DNA of 64,000 nt from Amphritea atlantica (GCF_900111095.1 NZ_FOGB01000001.1:620001-684000), one strand, 5' to 3'. Numbered from the stretch's first letter, positions 9,001 through 17,456 are shown. The notes: generated from the sequence alone by a model not told the origin. Numbers and translations are program-made.

Positions 9001-9588
9001 GACCGCCAGACGGTAGGTGGGCCACTCCGGCAGTTCGATCTTGCCAAACTCACGATTAAACTCAATATCACTTAAATAGACTGACTCATCGGCTGAGTTT
9101 GTTATCTCCTTAAAATAGGCTGACTCTCCTTTGGACTGGAGGTGCTGCTCAGAAATGATACTGAGTTGTCCCTGACGGCGGTCAACCCGGACCAGCTCAC
9201 GACCGTTATCAGCGATACCGATGAAGCGCAGTTGACGAATCTCAGGGGTCGTTTTCACAAACGCCAGAAACGTCTGTTGCAGATGCCACTTCCATTGATT
9301 CAGGCTGAGCGCTTCGCGGGAGTCAGGGATGCTGGCGTCAGTCAGTTTATGGACAATCGCCTCAATGGCGGGGAGTTGGGCAATAAACCGAATCTGCTTG
9401 CGCTGAGTGTCTAACTGATCATTAAGATAGCGTTCAATCTGTTTCAGATCCAGGCTTTGATTGACAAGCTGATCTCCTCTGATACTGGTTTGCGCCTGGT
9501 AGTAAATGGCAGCAGAGAGTGTCAGAAATAAGATAACGGCAATCATTACTCCCAGATAAAATTGCCGCAATTTGAATGCCGATTGCAT
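6091..9588 (-). CDS. BarA-like hybrid sensor histidine kinase
   Basis: This 1165-residue inner-membrane kinase has a membrane helix near residues 10-30, a periplasmic dCache-like sensor to about 315, and a second helix near 320-342. A PAS domain (about 355-470) and coiled coil follow. The HisKA domain has the phospho-accepting His525 in MSHEIRTPMNG, and the HATPase has N-box NLLSNAVKFT and G-boxes DTGIGIS and GSGLGLTI. Next come a degenerate receiver (about 770-890), a full receiver with phospho-Asp949 in MDCQMPVLDG, and an Hpt domain with His1099 in AAHSLKG. AGGGAGAG precedes its ATG. This is a complete internal His-Asp-His relay. It is divergent from the REC-GGDEF-EAL gene at 10042, a plausible output partner, though a UvrY/GacA-type regulator elsewhere is the classical one. 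The ligand is unknown. Confidence 0.9.
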   Translation of the reverse strand: MQSAFKLRQFYLGVMIAVILFLTLSAAIYYQAQTSIRGDQLVNQSLDLKQIERYLNDQLDTQRKQIRFIAQLPAIEAIVHKLTDASIPDSREALSLNQWKWHLQQTFLAFVKTTPEIRQLRFIGIADNGRELVRVDRRQGQLSIISEQHLQSKGESAYFKEITNSADESVYLSDIEFNREFGKIELPEWPTYRLAVRVYDADHTLFGFVIINYNAGPLLQRLNNMHHAGGVFLLNDRGDFLLHPDPDIAFAFERGNPITWLDYSGQTEPVSGSQHWQQISTPDGDTLNYIASQINLGSSNEPRQFTVIKTLTENSLQAQVYKHFLATFAGLLIIFTIALSVVFLYQKALSARKELLKTQSNFRAIVLGSSEAIITVDRNACVKDWNPAAERLLGYNAATLLSLNICHVIADTDASSQCLLSVQDVIDDGRIRTNEVQIKNREGQVRHVEMTLSAIKDDQDSQHTATAAVIIHDITALKQAQALQLKHNEALEQQVEARTRELQDAVHEARAATELKSRFLANMSHEIRTPMNGIFGMLGLLRKGPLSRRQQQQLELAESSVKSLTLLINDILDFSKIEADKLELEFIDFDLHRLLHACVQSISSVAYSKDIEMIAHLVDVDTVWVNGDSNRIRQVLNNLLSNAVKFTMTGQICLKAATYMKDDETLWLSCSVQDTGIGISSEKLSGIFTSFSQEEIGTSRRYGGSGLGLTICKQLCQLMGGSISVVSEKGYGSTFSFTIPLNPATTEATPAFKPELGGQGVWIDATQPSTSANLTKIFHSWGARVTLSDADQFHNIYQSPSYDLLVVDSVNYIRLKPGIEHYLQQSNPSAQVMIIDNWHAPDLIDPAVLDPDTVLIDSPVTLVNLSTALEALKIDRKHAEDEPPVSDTPQLNFHNRNLLVVDDHRINREVLQGLLEDYHAHVLHAQNGQEAIEILRQQTDDTVLAIIMDCQMPVLDGYEATRKIRTGEAGPIYMNVPIIALTAAALQGEKEKCLQAGMNDYLSKPFEPETLKQLLCQWLPHVIEAPAPVNSAQPHTQSDDSQAPSPLWNKHKALQQLNQKQTLLQRIIEIYLKSAPQILKTLQNAAESGDTAALISAAHSLKGISANVGATRIVERARQLEREATQMSADEIAAEVSHLTADIQQFRCLPELLKFMQATGFEGND

Positions 9589-10041
9589 AAAACTCTCCCT
9601 GAGTCTGTCTGCCCGGTACTGCAGGGTGTTTCAGAATAGATAACAAAATAGTTGATAAGAGCAGCAAATATGACAGTTGCTTTCGATCGCGATGGCATAA
9701 CATGAATAAACTCATAGGTTTATCGGTATTTGCCGGTGACTATCTGCATTCGCAATCATTCTAACGAGACTATTTAATTACACTCTTTTTGTTACTAATT
9801 TTGGTGTATGTGTGTCTAAGCGTCAATTGCTCTCTATTAATTATTTAATAATATCAATGTATTGCCTACTTTTTATGTGGTCTTTTTGAGGCGTTGTATA
9901 ATTCTGGAATAGAGTTTGTATAGTAGTAGAATGTTAAAGATTGTCTATAATTGGATTATAACCTATGCATCCAGCAGGCCTGGTTAGTCGCAACAGACTG
10001 TTTCAGTAATACCTCTAAAGACCGGGTTAATCCTAACGTAG
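9589..10041. promoter_or_regulatory. AT-rich divergent intergenic region
   Basis: This 453-base gap separates the hybrid kinase gene from the REC-GGDEF-EAL gene and is clearly more AT-rich than its neighbours, especially 9770-9960. TATAAT hexamers lie at 9897-9902 and 9946-9951 on the plus strand, but neither has a well-spaced -35 box that I can defend. No reading frame worth calling is present. It probably holds divergent promoters and regulator sites. Confidence 0.5.
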
Positions 10042-12537
10042 ATGAGTATGGGAAAAATGAGAACGGATACTCAAGCTCCACTAACAGTTCTATTAGTCGA
10101 TGATGATGAAGCTACCCGCCTTTTGTTAGCAGACGCCGTCAGTGGTATGGCCGAGATTATTGAAGCGGATTGTGGTGAAACTGCGTTGCAACAGGCCCGC
10201 TTATATCGACCGGACCTCATTCTGCTTGATATCAGTATGCCGGATTTAAGCGGTATCGAGGTGTGCGAAATACTCAAAGCCGATCCCGAATTTGAACATC
10301 CGGTTGTCATCTTTATTACAGCAACTGAAAGCGAAGTGATCGAAACTCAGGCGTTGGGGGCCGGAGGCGTTGATTATCTGACTAAACCGATCAATGTTGA
10401 AAACTGTCGTCTGAAAGTGAAAAATCACCTACAGCAATCTGCCCAGGTGAAACAGGTTAAACTCGAACATCAGGCATTAACATCGATGATTAGCAGTTTA
10501 CCTGTGCAGGTCACTTACTGGACCCGGGATTGGGTTAATAAATACAGCAATGACCCCGAGGGTGCATGGTTTGGTCATTCTGCTACTGAGATGTCCGGTC
10601 GGTCGATTGATGATCTGTTACCGCCCCGCTTAGCCCGGCTGTTAAGGCGATTCGCAACACAAAAAACCGGTTCCGCTCCCCAGATCAGTTATCTGCATAA
10701 CGGCAGTGAACGACACCTTCAGGTGAACTTTGTTAATGCAAATCCGGTGACAGGCGTTCAGGGGTATTTGCTGACACTTATAGATATCACCTCTCTGAAA
10801 AAAACGGAGCGCGAGCTGCAGCTGCAAAATAAAAACTATAATGTCACCCTTAATGTAATTGGCGATGGCGTTATCTCGATTAATACCGACGGCCGGGTTA
10901 CCTATATGAATCCGATTGCTGAACGTTTAACCGGAATTTCACCCGTAGCCGCATACGGTCTCCCTATTGAAGAGGTCTTTGTTTTACACGATGGATTAAC
11001 CGGTGATCGCATTGATAGTCCATGGCTTCTGGCACTGGAGCATCTGTGTGTTAACTACCTTTCCTCTAACAGCCAGTTAGCCGGTGATGATGGTCATGTC
11101 TATCCCATAGAGGGGTCTGCCGCCACCGTCACCGATACCGATGGCACAATCACCGGAGCGGTGATTGTGTTCCGGGATCTCAGTGATACGGTGGCGATCT
11201 CGGATAAAATGGATTATCTGGCATACCACGATCAGTTGACCGGATTGCCTAACCGGGTTCTGTTGCAACAGAGACTTGAGGATGCCATTGCATTTGCACA
11301 AGCCTCGGGATTGAAAACAGCTTTAATACTGATCGATCTGGATAACTTTAAATATATCAATGACTCGTTGGGTCATACCCAGGGAAACAGCCTGATTAAA
11401 CAGGTGGCTGACCGGCTTAGTAAACTGAGTGAGACCCGTTCTACGTTGTCACGAATCGGTGGTGACGAGTTTGCAATGGTTATCCCGTATATTGATGATA
11501 TTAGCCAGGTCGAACGGATGGCGATCAATATTCATAAGCAGATGGAAAAGCCTTTTAAGCTGACCGAGGGGGAGTGTGGGCTGTCGGTGAGTATGGGCAT
11601 CAGTATTGCGGCTGATGATGCTGCTGATGCAGAAGATCTGATGCGTCTGGCCGATGTAGCGATGTATCGGGCCAAGTACGAAGGTCGGGGGCGCCACTGC
11701 TTTTTTTCCAACCAGTTGGAAGAAGACTTGCTCTCCAGGCATGCAATAGAACAGCTAATCCGTACAACGATTAAACATCAGAGTTTTGAGGTGCACTACC
11801 AGGCTAAGTTCTCCCTTTGGGAATACCGGATTGTTGGTGTAGAAGCCCTGGTAAGAATGCGGGACTCAAACGGACGGCTGATCTCGCCCTGTGAGTTCAT
11901 TCCGGTAGCAGAAGAGTTAAACCTGATTGAACAGCTGGGTGAACAGGTGCTGGAAACTGCGTGTTCCGATGCGGATAAATGGCTTCCAGATCATCCTGAA
12001 GTTCCTGTGGCGGTGAATGTGTCCGCCTCTCAGTTGAAGCGGACAGACTTTGTAGACAGGGTTATGACGATACTTGGTCGGAGTAGCCTGCCGCCTGAAA
12101 TGTTGGAGCTGGAAGTGACTGAAAGCGCTCTGATGCAAAATATTGAGACTGCCCAGGAGATTATCGAAGCGTTGCATAACCAGGGGATTGTGATTGCGCT
12201 GGATGATTTTGGCACGGGCTATTCCAGCCTGACCTATCTGCAACGGTTCAATATTGATGTACTGAAAATTGATCAGTCATTTATTCAGAAAATGGGAAAT
12301 AATACTGACAGCCTGGCGATAGTTAAAAATGTCATTTCGCTGGGGAAATCGCTCAACTTACGAGTGTGTCCTGAAGGAATAGAAACACAGGATCAGTTGA
12401 ATGAGTTGATTCGGCTGGGTTGTGAGATGGGGCAGGGATATCTCTTCTGTCGGCCAATACCTATTGATGAATTCATCCGCTTTATGGAAGATGTAAAAAA
12501 TCATAGCGAGAGTGCCGGCAACCTCTATTTTATATAG
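10042..12537 (+). CDS. Response regulator with PAS, GGDEF and EAL domains
   Basis: This 831-residue cytosolic protein has a receiver domain (about 13-130; acidic pocket DDD at 20-22, phospho-Asp63 in LLDISMPD, lysine in YLTKPI). PAS-like regions (about 145-260 and 265-385), GGDEF (about 390-555) and EAL (about 575-820) follow. The cyclase motif GGDEF (473-477) and phosphodiesterase motif EAL (601-603) are both intact, so it could make or degrade c-di-GMP. The inhibitory I-site position reads ETRS instead of RxxD, so product inhibition is probably absent. Phosphorylation by a histidine kinase, perhaps the divergent one at 6091-9588, should set its activity. ATGs at 10048 and 10057 are alternative starts; none has a strong Shine-Dalgarno. 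Confidence 0.9.
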   Translation: MSMGKMRTDTQAPLTVLLVDDDEATRLLLADAVSGMAEIIEADCGETALQQARLYRPDLILLDISMPDLSGIEVCEILKADPEFEHPVVIFITATESEVIETQALGAGGVDYLTKPINVENCRLKVKNHLQQSAQVKQVKLEHQALTSMISSLPVQVTYWTRDWVNKYSNDPEGAWFGHSATEMSGRSIDDLLPPRLARLLRRFATQKTGSAPQISYLHNGSERHLQVNFVNANPVTGVQGYLLTLIDITSLKKTERELQLQNKNYNVTLNVIGDGVISINTDGRVTYMNPIAERLTGISPVAAYGLPIEEVFVLHDGLTGDRIDSPWLLALEHLCVNYLSSNSQLAGDDGHVYPIEGSAATVTDTDGTITGAVIVFRDLSDTVAISDKMDYLAYHDQLTGLPNRVLLQQRLEDAIAFAQASGLKTALILIDLDNFKYINDSLGHTQGNSLIKQVADRLSKLSETRSTLSRIGGDEFAMVIPYIDDISQVERMAINIHKQMEKPFKLTEGECGLSVSMGISIAADDAADAEDLMRLADVAMYRAKYEGRGRHCFFSNQLEEDLLSRHAIEQLIRTTIKHQSFEVHYQAKFSLWEYRIVGVEALVRMRDSNGRLISPCEFIPVAEELNLIEQLGEQVLETACSDADKWLPDHPEVPVAVNVSASQLKRTDFVDRVMTILGRSSLPPEMLELEVTESALMQNIETAQEIIEALHNQGIVIALDDFGTGYSSLTYLQRFNIDVLKIDQSFIQKMGNNTDSLAIVKNVISLGKSLNLRVCPEGIETQDQLNELIRLGCEMGQGYLFCRPIPIDEFIRFMEDVKNHSESAGNLYFI

Positions 12538-12567
12538 TCGTTGTGAACGCGGTAATACGAGATCAGT

Positions 12568-13509
12568 ATGCGACCCCTAATCCCTTTTATACATCAGCTT
12601 AGTCGTCAGGAAGCCTGCGACTGGATAGATACAATACAGTCGCAACTACCCGGTTGTGATATCTGTGAATTCTCTCAACTGTCCGCAGTAGATAGGGGGC
12701 AGGTAGAGATCGCTATTGTGGCGAATCCTGATCCGGTGGAGGTTGCACAACTGTCCCGATTGAAGTGGGTTCACTCGGTGTGGGCTGGTGTCGAGGGGAT
12801 GATGGCTAACCTGTCACACATGCCGTTTGAAATTGTTCGTCTGACCGATCCGCAACTGGCACAAACGATGTCAGAAGCGGTGCTGGCCTGGGTGTTGTAT
12901 CTGCACCGTGATATGCCTCAATACCGCCAGCAGCAGGTGGACTCTCTCTGGCAACAGCTTCCTTATACTGATCCTGCTGATCGGCATATTGCTGTACTGG
13001 GGCTGGGGTTGCTGGGACAACGCAGTGCGTCACGGCTGGTGGATAATGGCTTTCGTGTTTCCGGCTGGAGTCGTTCAGTAAAACAGATCGATTCTGTCGA
13101 TTGCTATGCCGGTGATCAGCTGTCAGCGTTGCTTGCTAAGGCGGATATTCTTGTCAATCTTCTGCCGCTGACGCCTGCTACTCAGGGCTTAATGAACCGG
13201 GCATTTTTCCAACAGGTTAAAAACGGTGCAGCACTGATCAATTTTGGCCGTGGCGCAACGGTGGTTGAGAGCGATCTGCTGGAAGCTCTGAACCTGGGGC
13301 TGATCAGCCACGCGGTGCTGGATGTTTTCGCTGAAGAACCTCTGCCGCCAGAGTCCCCCCTGTGTCATCACCCCCAAATCACCCTGTTGCCGCATATCTC
13401 TGCGCCGACCAGTGTGGCCACCGCCAGCCGTATTGTCGCCGGAAATATCACCGCTTACCTGTCACAGGGAATTCTGCCTGAGTGTGTTGATAAAAATCGC
13501 GGCTATTAA
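12568..13509 (+). CDS. GhrA-like D-2-hydroxyacid dehydrogenase
   Basis: This 313-residue protein is the size of glyoxylate/hydroxypyruvate reductase A. It has the NAD(P)-binding glycine motif GLGLLGQRSA near residue 148, the NFGRGATV segment before the catalytic region, and a C-terminal HISAPTS segment carrying the catalytic histidine. These enzymes reduce glyoxylate or hydroxypyruvate in the cytosol. The gene starts 30 bases after the GGDEF-EAL gene and could share its transcript, but the functions do not obviously connect. Substrate preference cannot be read from the sequence. Confidence 0.83.
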   Translation: MRPLIPFIHQLSRQEACDWIDTIQSQLPGCDICEFSQLSAVDRGQVEIAIVANPDPVEVAQLSRLKWVHSVWAGVEGMMANLSHMPFEIVRLTDPQLAQTMSEAVLAWVLYLHRDMPQYRQQQVDSLWQQLPYTDPADRHIAVLGLGLLGQRSASRLVDNGFRVSGWSRSVKQIDSVDCYAGDQLSALLAKADILVNLLPLTPATQGLMNRAFFQQVKNGAALINFGRGATVVESDLLEALNLGLISHAVLDVFAEEPLPPESPLCHHPQITLLPHISAPTSVATASRIVAGNITAYLSQGILPECVDKNRGY

Positions 13510-13602
13510 TTCTGTTGCGATTAATCCTTAAACAATAGGCGCTGAACAGGGGCTAACTGTGGTAAAGTGCCAGCCTTATTCACCTCAGTCCGGACCCTTT
13601 TT

Positions 13603-14271
13603 GTGAACAATAACGATATTCTCCGCCGCCTGCGCTATACCTTCGATTTTAGTGATACCAAAATGATCGGGGTGTTTCGTCATGCTGATCTGGCGGTAAC
13701 CCGTGTGCAGCTCTCTGGCTGGCTGAAAAGGGAGGAGGATGCCGATTATATACGCATGCCGGATCTGGAGATGGCGACCTTTCTGAACGGTTTGATTGTC
13801 GAAAAGCGGGGCCGACAGGAGGGGGATCAGCCGGTGCCGGAAAAGCGGCTGAATAACAACATTATCTTCCGCAAGCTGAAGATCGCTCTTAATCTGACCG
13901 CTGACGATATTCTGGCAATTCTTAAGCTGGCCGGCGTCAGACTGAGTAAGCATGAGCTGAGCGCACTGTTTCGCAAACAGGGCCACCAGAACTATCGTGA
14001 GTGTCAGGATCAGGTACTGCGCAACTTTCTCAGCGGATTACAAAGCCAGTTGCGCGATAAAACCCCGGGGGCTAAAACCAGTAAGCCTCCGCGTACAACG
14101 GCCACTAAATCCGATAAACCGGTACGCAAACCCTCTGCAGAAAGACGAGCGAAACAGGATGTGAAGTTTGTCGTTGATAAACCAGCGGCTGAAAAAACAG
14201 CGCAATCGACAAACGTGGATAGTCACTCCGTCTGGGCAAAAGCGTTGGCTAAAACCGGTAAAAAGAGCTGA
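13603..14271 (+). CDS. DUF1456 (YehS-like) protein with basic tail
   Basis: Two DUF1456 repeats are visible. The first begins NNNDILRRLRYTFDFSD; the second begins LNNNIIFRKLKIALNLT near residue 82. This is the arrangement of E. coli YehS, whose function is not established. The GTG at 13603 is chosen because translation then begins right at the conserved NNNDILR segment; a GTG at 13567 would add 12 residues of unrelated sequence. After about residue 150 the protein gains a low-complexity tail of roughly 70 residues rich in Lys, Arg, Thr and Pro, absent from YehS, which may bind nucleic acid. An exonuclease gene begins five bases downstream. Confidence 0.8.
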   Translation: MNNNDILRRLRYTFDFSDTKMIGVFRHADLAVTRVQLSGWLKREEDADYIRMPDLEMATFLNGLIVEKRGRQEGDQPVPEKRLNNNIIFRKLKIALNLTADDILAILKLAGVRLSKHELSALFRKQGHQNYRECQDQVLRNFLSGLQSQLRDKTPGAKTSKPPRTTATKSDKPVRKPSAERRAKQDVKFVVDKPAAEKTAQSTNVDSHSVWAKALAKTGKKS

Positions 14272-14276
14272 GCGGA

Positions 14277-14906
14277 ATGAAAGAGAAACAGCTGCCTCCA
14301 ACCCGGGATGAGATCGCACAGTTACCCGTTTTTCAGGGCATGACACTGGATCAGATTGAGCAACCCAGTGATGCAGACGCGCTGGCGTTAGCATTGCAAC
14401 ATCTGATGGACAGCCCCTTTGTTGGTTTTGATACCGAATCGAAACCGGTCTTTCGCAAAGATCAGATGTCCGACGGCCCCCATGTTGTTCAGCTCTGTAC
14501 CGCTGATACGGCGTATGTTTTTCAGCTGCATGATCAGGCGGCTTATCCGATCATTTGTCAGGTGCTGGAGTCTGAACAGGTAGTCAAAGTGGGCTTCGGC
14601 CTGCAATCGGATCGCAGTCACATCCGGCGTAAGTTTGGCGTTGAGATTGGTGCGATTCTTGACCTGGATGCCGTCTATCGGAAACTGGGATATCGTCGCC
14701 AACTGGGCGTTAAAGCCGCGATTGCGGTACAGTTCGGGCAGAAATTCAATAAATCAAAACGGGTTTCGACCTCCAACTGGGCATTGCCGAAACTCAGCGA
14801 AGCACAGCTGCTTTATGCCGCGAATGATGCCTATGCTGCCTTGCGGATTGTCCAGAGCCTGCAGCAAACGGGCCATGCATCGCTGATACTGGGTCTGGTT
14901 AACTGA
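14277..14906 (+). CDS. RNase D-like 3'-5' exonuclease
   Basis: This 209-residue protein is a compact DEDDy-type exonuclease domain. Motif I is GFDTES near residue 44, motif II lies in VGFGLQSD near residue 105, and motif III is YAANDAYAAL near residue 180 with the spaced Tyr and Asp. RNase D itself is much longer because of its HRDC domains, which are missing here, so this is a stand-alone catalytic domain. Whether it degrades RNA or DNA cannot be decided from sequence. The tight spacing with the DUF1456 gene (five bases) and the following unknown gene (24 bases) suggests one transcript. Confidence 0.83.
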   Translation: MKEKQLPPTRDEIAQLPVFQGMTLDQIEQPSDADALALALQHLMDSPFVGFDTESKPVFRKDQMSDGPHVVQLCTADTAYVFQLHDQAAYPIICQVLESEQVVKVGFGLQSDRSHIRRKFGVEIGAILDLDAVYRKLGYRRQLGVKAAIAVQFGQKFNKSKRVSTSNWALPKLSEAQLLYAANDAYAALRIVQSLQQTGHASLILGLVN

Positions 14907-14930
14907 GAACGCACACAGGATATTGTCAGA

Positions 14931-15347
14931 ATGATTTTAAAGAAATTTTCGCAACTGCCTGCACTGGAGATTGAACCCGGCACCGACTGCTCCTTTATCA
15001 GCCACAACCCCAAAGGTGAGCCTCTGCTGACGGTAGTTTATGCCACTAAACGGGATTTTCTCTCCGTGCCTAAAACCTATACGGCGGTTCAGTTTCGAGG
15101 CGATAATACTATCCCCCTGGAGTTCCATTCGGTATCCCGTCAGGACTATCTGGAACAGCTGGAACTGGCTGATAGCTGGTTTAAATCCGGTGCCTACGAG
15201 ATAGAAAAAACCAAGGACTACACCATCGTATTGCTGCTTACCAACGATCGTGCACTGGAGATCATCTTCACCGGTTTTGAGTTACTGGAAGACAGTTATC
15301 ACTGTGCTGATTCGCAAACGGCCCTGATACAACATATCAGTGGTTAG
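14931..15347 (+). CDS. Conserved-looking hypothetical protein
   Basis: This 138-residue soluble protein lacks a signal peptide or membrane segment. I do not recognise its family. The coding frame is supported by normal base use, an AGGA 12 bases before the ATG, and its position just after the exonuclease gene. The sequence alternates short hydrophobic strands with charged turns (for example YTIVLLLTNDRALEIIF near residues 97-113), consistent with a small alpha/beta fold. No catalytic motif is evident. A role linked to the exonuclease or DUF1456 protein is only an inference from spacing. Confidence 0.65.
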   Translation: MILKKFSQLPALEIEPGTDCSFISHNPKGEPLLTVVYATKRDFLSVPKTYTAVQFRGDNTIPLEFHSVSRQDYLEQLELADSWFKSGAYEIEKTKDYTIVLLLTNDRALEIIFTGFELLEDSYHCADSQTALIQHISG

Positions 15348-15703
15348 ACCGCGGCTTCGCCGCTGGATAAGAGCGTCAGTATTATATGTAGGAGCTGCAT
15401 CCTGCAGCAATTGAACCTGGTTTTACCCCGATCCTTTGGACGGTCAGTTAAGAGCGGTTTGAATTAGCTCACGCTTTTTCCTCTGGTCGTTGAATTGCTC
15501 AATGTAATCAAATATGTCTGCTCGACCTCATCCCGGCTCCGAAAACCAATTCCTTATACCCGCTTACAAAGCCTTCTGAAACGCTAAAACAGTGCTTTTG
15601 GTGCAGGTTGCAGCGTACATATATCTCTTTATGGGGACTTATTCGGGTTACTTCTGGGGTGATCAGATATATGGTGAAGAGTAAAATATGATGGTAAGTA
15701 CCG
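15348..15703. other. Intergenic region with REP-like hairpin
   Basis: No gene is supported in these 356 bases. At 15389-15408 the sequence TAGGAGCTGCATCCTGCAGC contains the inverted repeat GCTGCA-TCC-TGCAGC. Its TGTAGGAGC lead-in resembles repetitive extragenic palindromes of Pseudomonas-type genomes. I saw no second copy in the window, so the repeat call is tentative. The rest is unremarkable and holds the promoter of the next gene. Confidence 0.35.
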
Positions 15704-16663
15704 ATGTACTCTTATAATAAGAAAAACATTATCCTCGGGTTGTGTGCCGCCTGTGTTATTGGCGTTTTGCCTTTTATCGTTTTACGCCTGATGGATCAGC
15801 TCTGGCTGATGGCTGCGGTTGATTCTGGAGCATTAGTGGGCGCGACCCTGATCGGATTGTATGTCCTTAAAAGCAATAAGTTACGAATAGCGTGTCTTAT
15901 CCTCACCGCATTATTTCTCGTCACGGTGGTTTTGGTGGTTAACATCAAGGGGCCATCGCTTATCTATTGGTTTTACCCAACCATGATTACCGGGTATTTC
16001 CTGCTCAAGCCCGGGGAAGCGTTGATTGTCAATATTCTGGCTCTGTTTGCGATCTTTCCGATCATCAATACGCAGCTGGTTTTGATCGAACAACTGAGTA
16101 TTCTTTTTACCATTACCCTGGTGAATGTTTTTTCATACATTGTTTTCAGGAGTATGGCGGGTCATCAGGATGTTCTTACACAGCAGGCGACTCAGGACGG
16201 TTTAACCGGTGCGGGTAATCGTCGTTTGTTTAATCATCACATGGAACAGTTTTTTGCCTCAGCGACCGAGCAGCATACCTCACTGTCACTCATTTTCCTG
16301 GATATAGATAATTTTAAAACCATCAACGATACTTTTGGCCATGTAAAAGGGGATGAGGTTCTCAGCGCTGTTCTAAAGTTACTGAGTTCAAGACTGAGAA
16401 AGCTTGATACGATCTATCGTCTTGGGGGGGATGAGTTCGCCATCGTACTCAGTGAAGCGAGCTGTGATGCCGCTGTCAGCAAAGCTGAAGAGCTATGTCG
16501 CCTGGTGAATAGTGATCCGTTTTGCTCTGATTTTAAGGTGACTGTCTCATTCGGTGTGGCTGAAAGACACGCCGGCGATAAGATCCAGGAACTGGTAGAC
16601 CGCGCGGACAGGGCGCTTTATCGGGCGAAAGAGGAGGGACGCAACCGGGTATGCGGTGAGTAA
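15704..16663 (+). CDS. Membrane-anchored diguanylate cyclase
   Basis: This 319-residue protein has about six membrane helices in residues 8-150 with very short loops, then a GGDEF domain from about residue 155 to the end. The active-site motif is YRLGGDEF, and an RKLD inhibitory I-site lies at the standard distance upstream, so it should make c-di-GMP with product inhibition. The helical N-terminus could sense a membrane or small-molecule signal but resembles no named sensor that I recognise. It is a single-gene unit. An in-frame ATG at 15671 is ruled out by a stop codon, so 15704 is the best start. Confidence 0.88.
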   Translation: MYSYNKKNIILGLCAACVIGVLPFIVLRLMDQLWLMAAVDSGALVGATLIGLYVLKSNKLRIACLILTALFLVTVVLVVNIKGPSLIYWFYPTMITGYFLLKPGEALIVNILALFAIFPIINTQLVLIEQLSILFTITLVNVFSYIVFRSMAGHQDVLTQQATQDGLTGAGNRRLFNHHMEQFFASATEQHTSLSLIFLDIDNFKTINDTFGHVKGDEVLSAVLKLLSSRLRKLDTIYRLGGDEFAIVLSEASCDAAVSKAEELCRLVNSDPFCSDFKVTVSFGVAERHAGDKIQELVDRADRALYRAKEEGRNRVCGE

Positions 16664-16866
16664 TTTGTCCCAGCGAAATAACAATTAACCGTATATTTTC
16701 ATCCCATCGTCTGGCAAAGTCGTGAGTCCCCTTTTTTCCGTATCATCCGGAGAGAATGAGCTGGGCAGGCCGCCCGGCTGATCAATGATGCATTATCTTC
16801 TCAGGGCTTAGGATGATGTTGTGCTGTTGGTTAGTTTTCTGCACCCGTAAAAATCGGAATAGAATC

Positions 16867-17064
16867 ATGAAAGTGAAGCTCTTTTATTTATGCTTTTTTC
16901 TTATCACTGGTTGTACCAATAGTGGTTCTTTTGAAAGTATTCAGCTAAGTAACAGGCTCGAATGTTCTAAGTTGCCACCCTCTCAATATGATGAGTGTGT
17001 GAATCGCTACAATAAATCTTACGATCAATATGAGCGTGAGCGAAAAGAAGCAATGGGGGATTAA
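16867..17064 (+). CDS. Small lipoprotein, function unknown
   Basis: The ATG at 16867 gives a 65-residue protein with a short basic start (MKVK), a hydrophobic stretch and lipobox LITGC, so the mature lipoprotein would begin at about residue 16. The remainder is polar, has two further cysteines (LECSKLPPSQYDECVNRY) that could form a disulfide, and ends in a charged helix. The frame runs upstream to 16813, but the longer form would bury the signal sequence. I do not recognise a family. Confidence 0.6.
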   Translation: MKVKLFYLCFFLITGCTNSGSFESIQLSNRLECSKLPPSQYDECVNRYNKSYDQYERERKEAMGD

Positions 17065-17207
17065 GCTGGTGATGGGGAGATCTATCCTCTTGCTGGAGTA
17101 CTTTAATACCCAGTTAACCGCTAAAAAGAGCTTTTAGAGATTGTCCTGAAGCTGATCTGGACCGGGAATGATGAATTGTTAAAACGATTAACCATAGGGA
17201 AAGCATC

Positions 17208-17456
17208 ATGAAATCAATCGTAATTATTCTGGCGGGGCTTTGGATCTCATGGCATTACACCGATCTGCATTCAGATCAAACGCTGTTTAATATGGTGGCG
17301 CCATTGGGCGTATTGATATTCGGGGCCTCCCTTGCTGTATGGCTGGTTTTAAGAATGGGATCCGGTGGTCGCGGCAGTCGGTCTGATGGTTATAGCGGTG
17401 ATAGCGGTGGTTTCTTCGATGGTGATTCAGGTGGTGGCGATGGCGGTGGTGACTGA
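17208..17456 (+). CDS. Small membrane protein with Gly/Ser/Asp tail
   Basis: This 82-residue protein has two predicted membrane helices (residues 3-15 and 28-49), then a tail of about 32 residues made almost entirely of Gly, Ser and Asp with one FFDG interruption. The ATG follows a purine-rich AGGGAAAGC stretch. Gly-rich tails of this kind occur at the ends of several small membrane proteins, but no function can be assigned. It stands alone between the lipoprotein gene and the opposing AraC gene. Confidence 0.55.
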   Translation: MKSIVIILAGLWISWHYTDLHSDQTLFNMVAPLGVLIFGASLAVWLVLRMGSGGRGSRSDGYSGDSGGFFDGDSGGGDGGGD

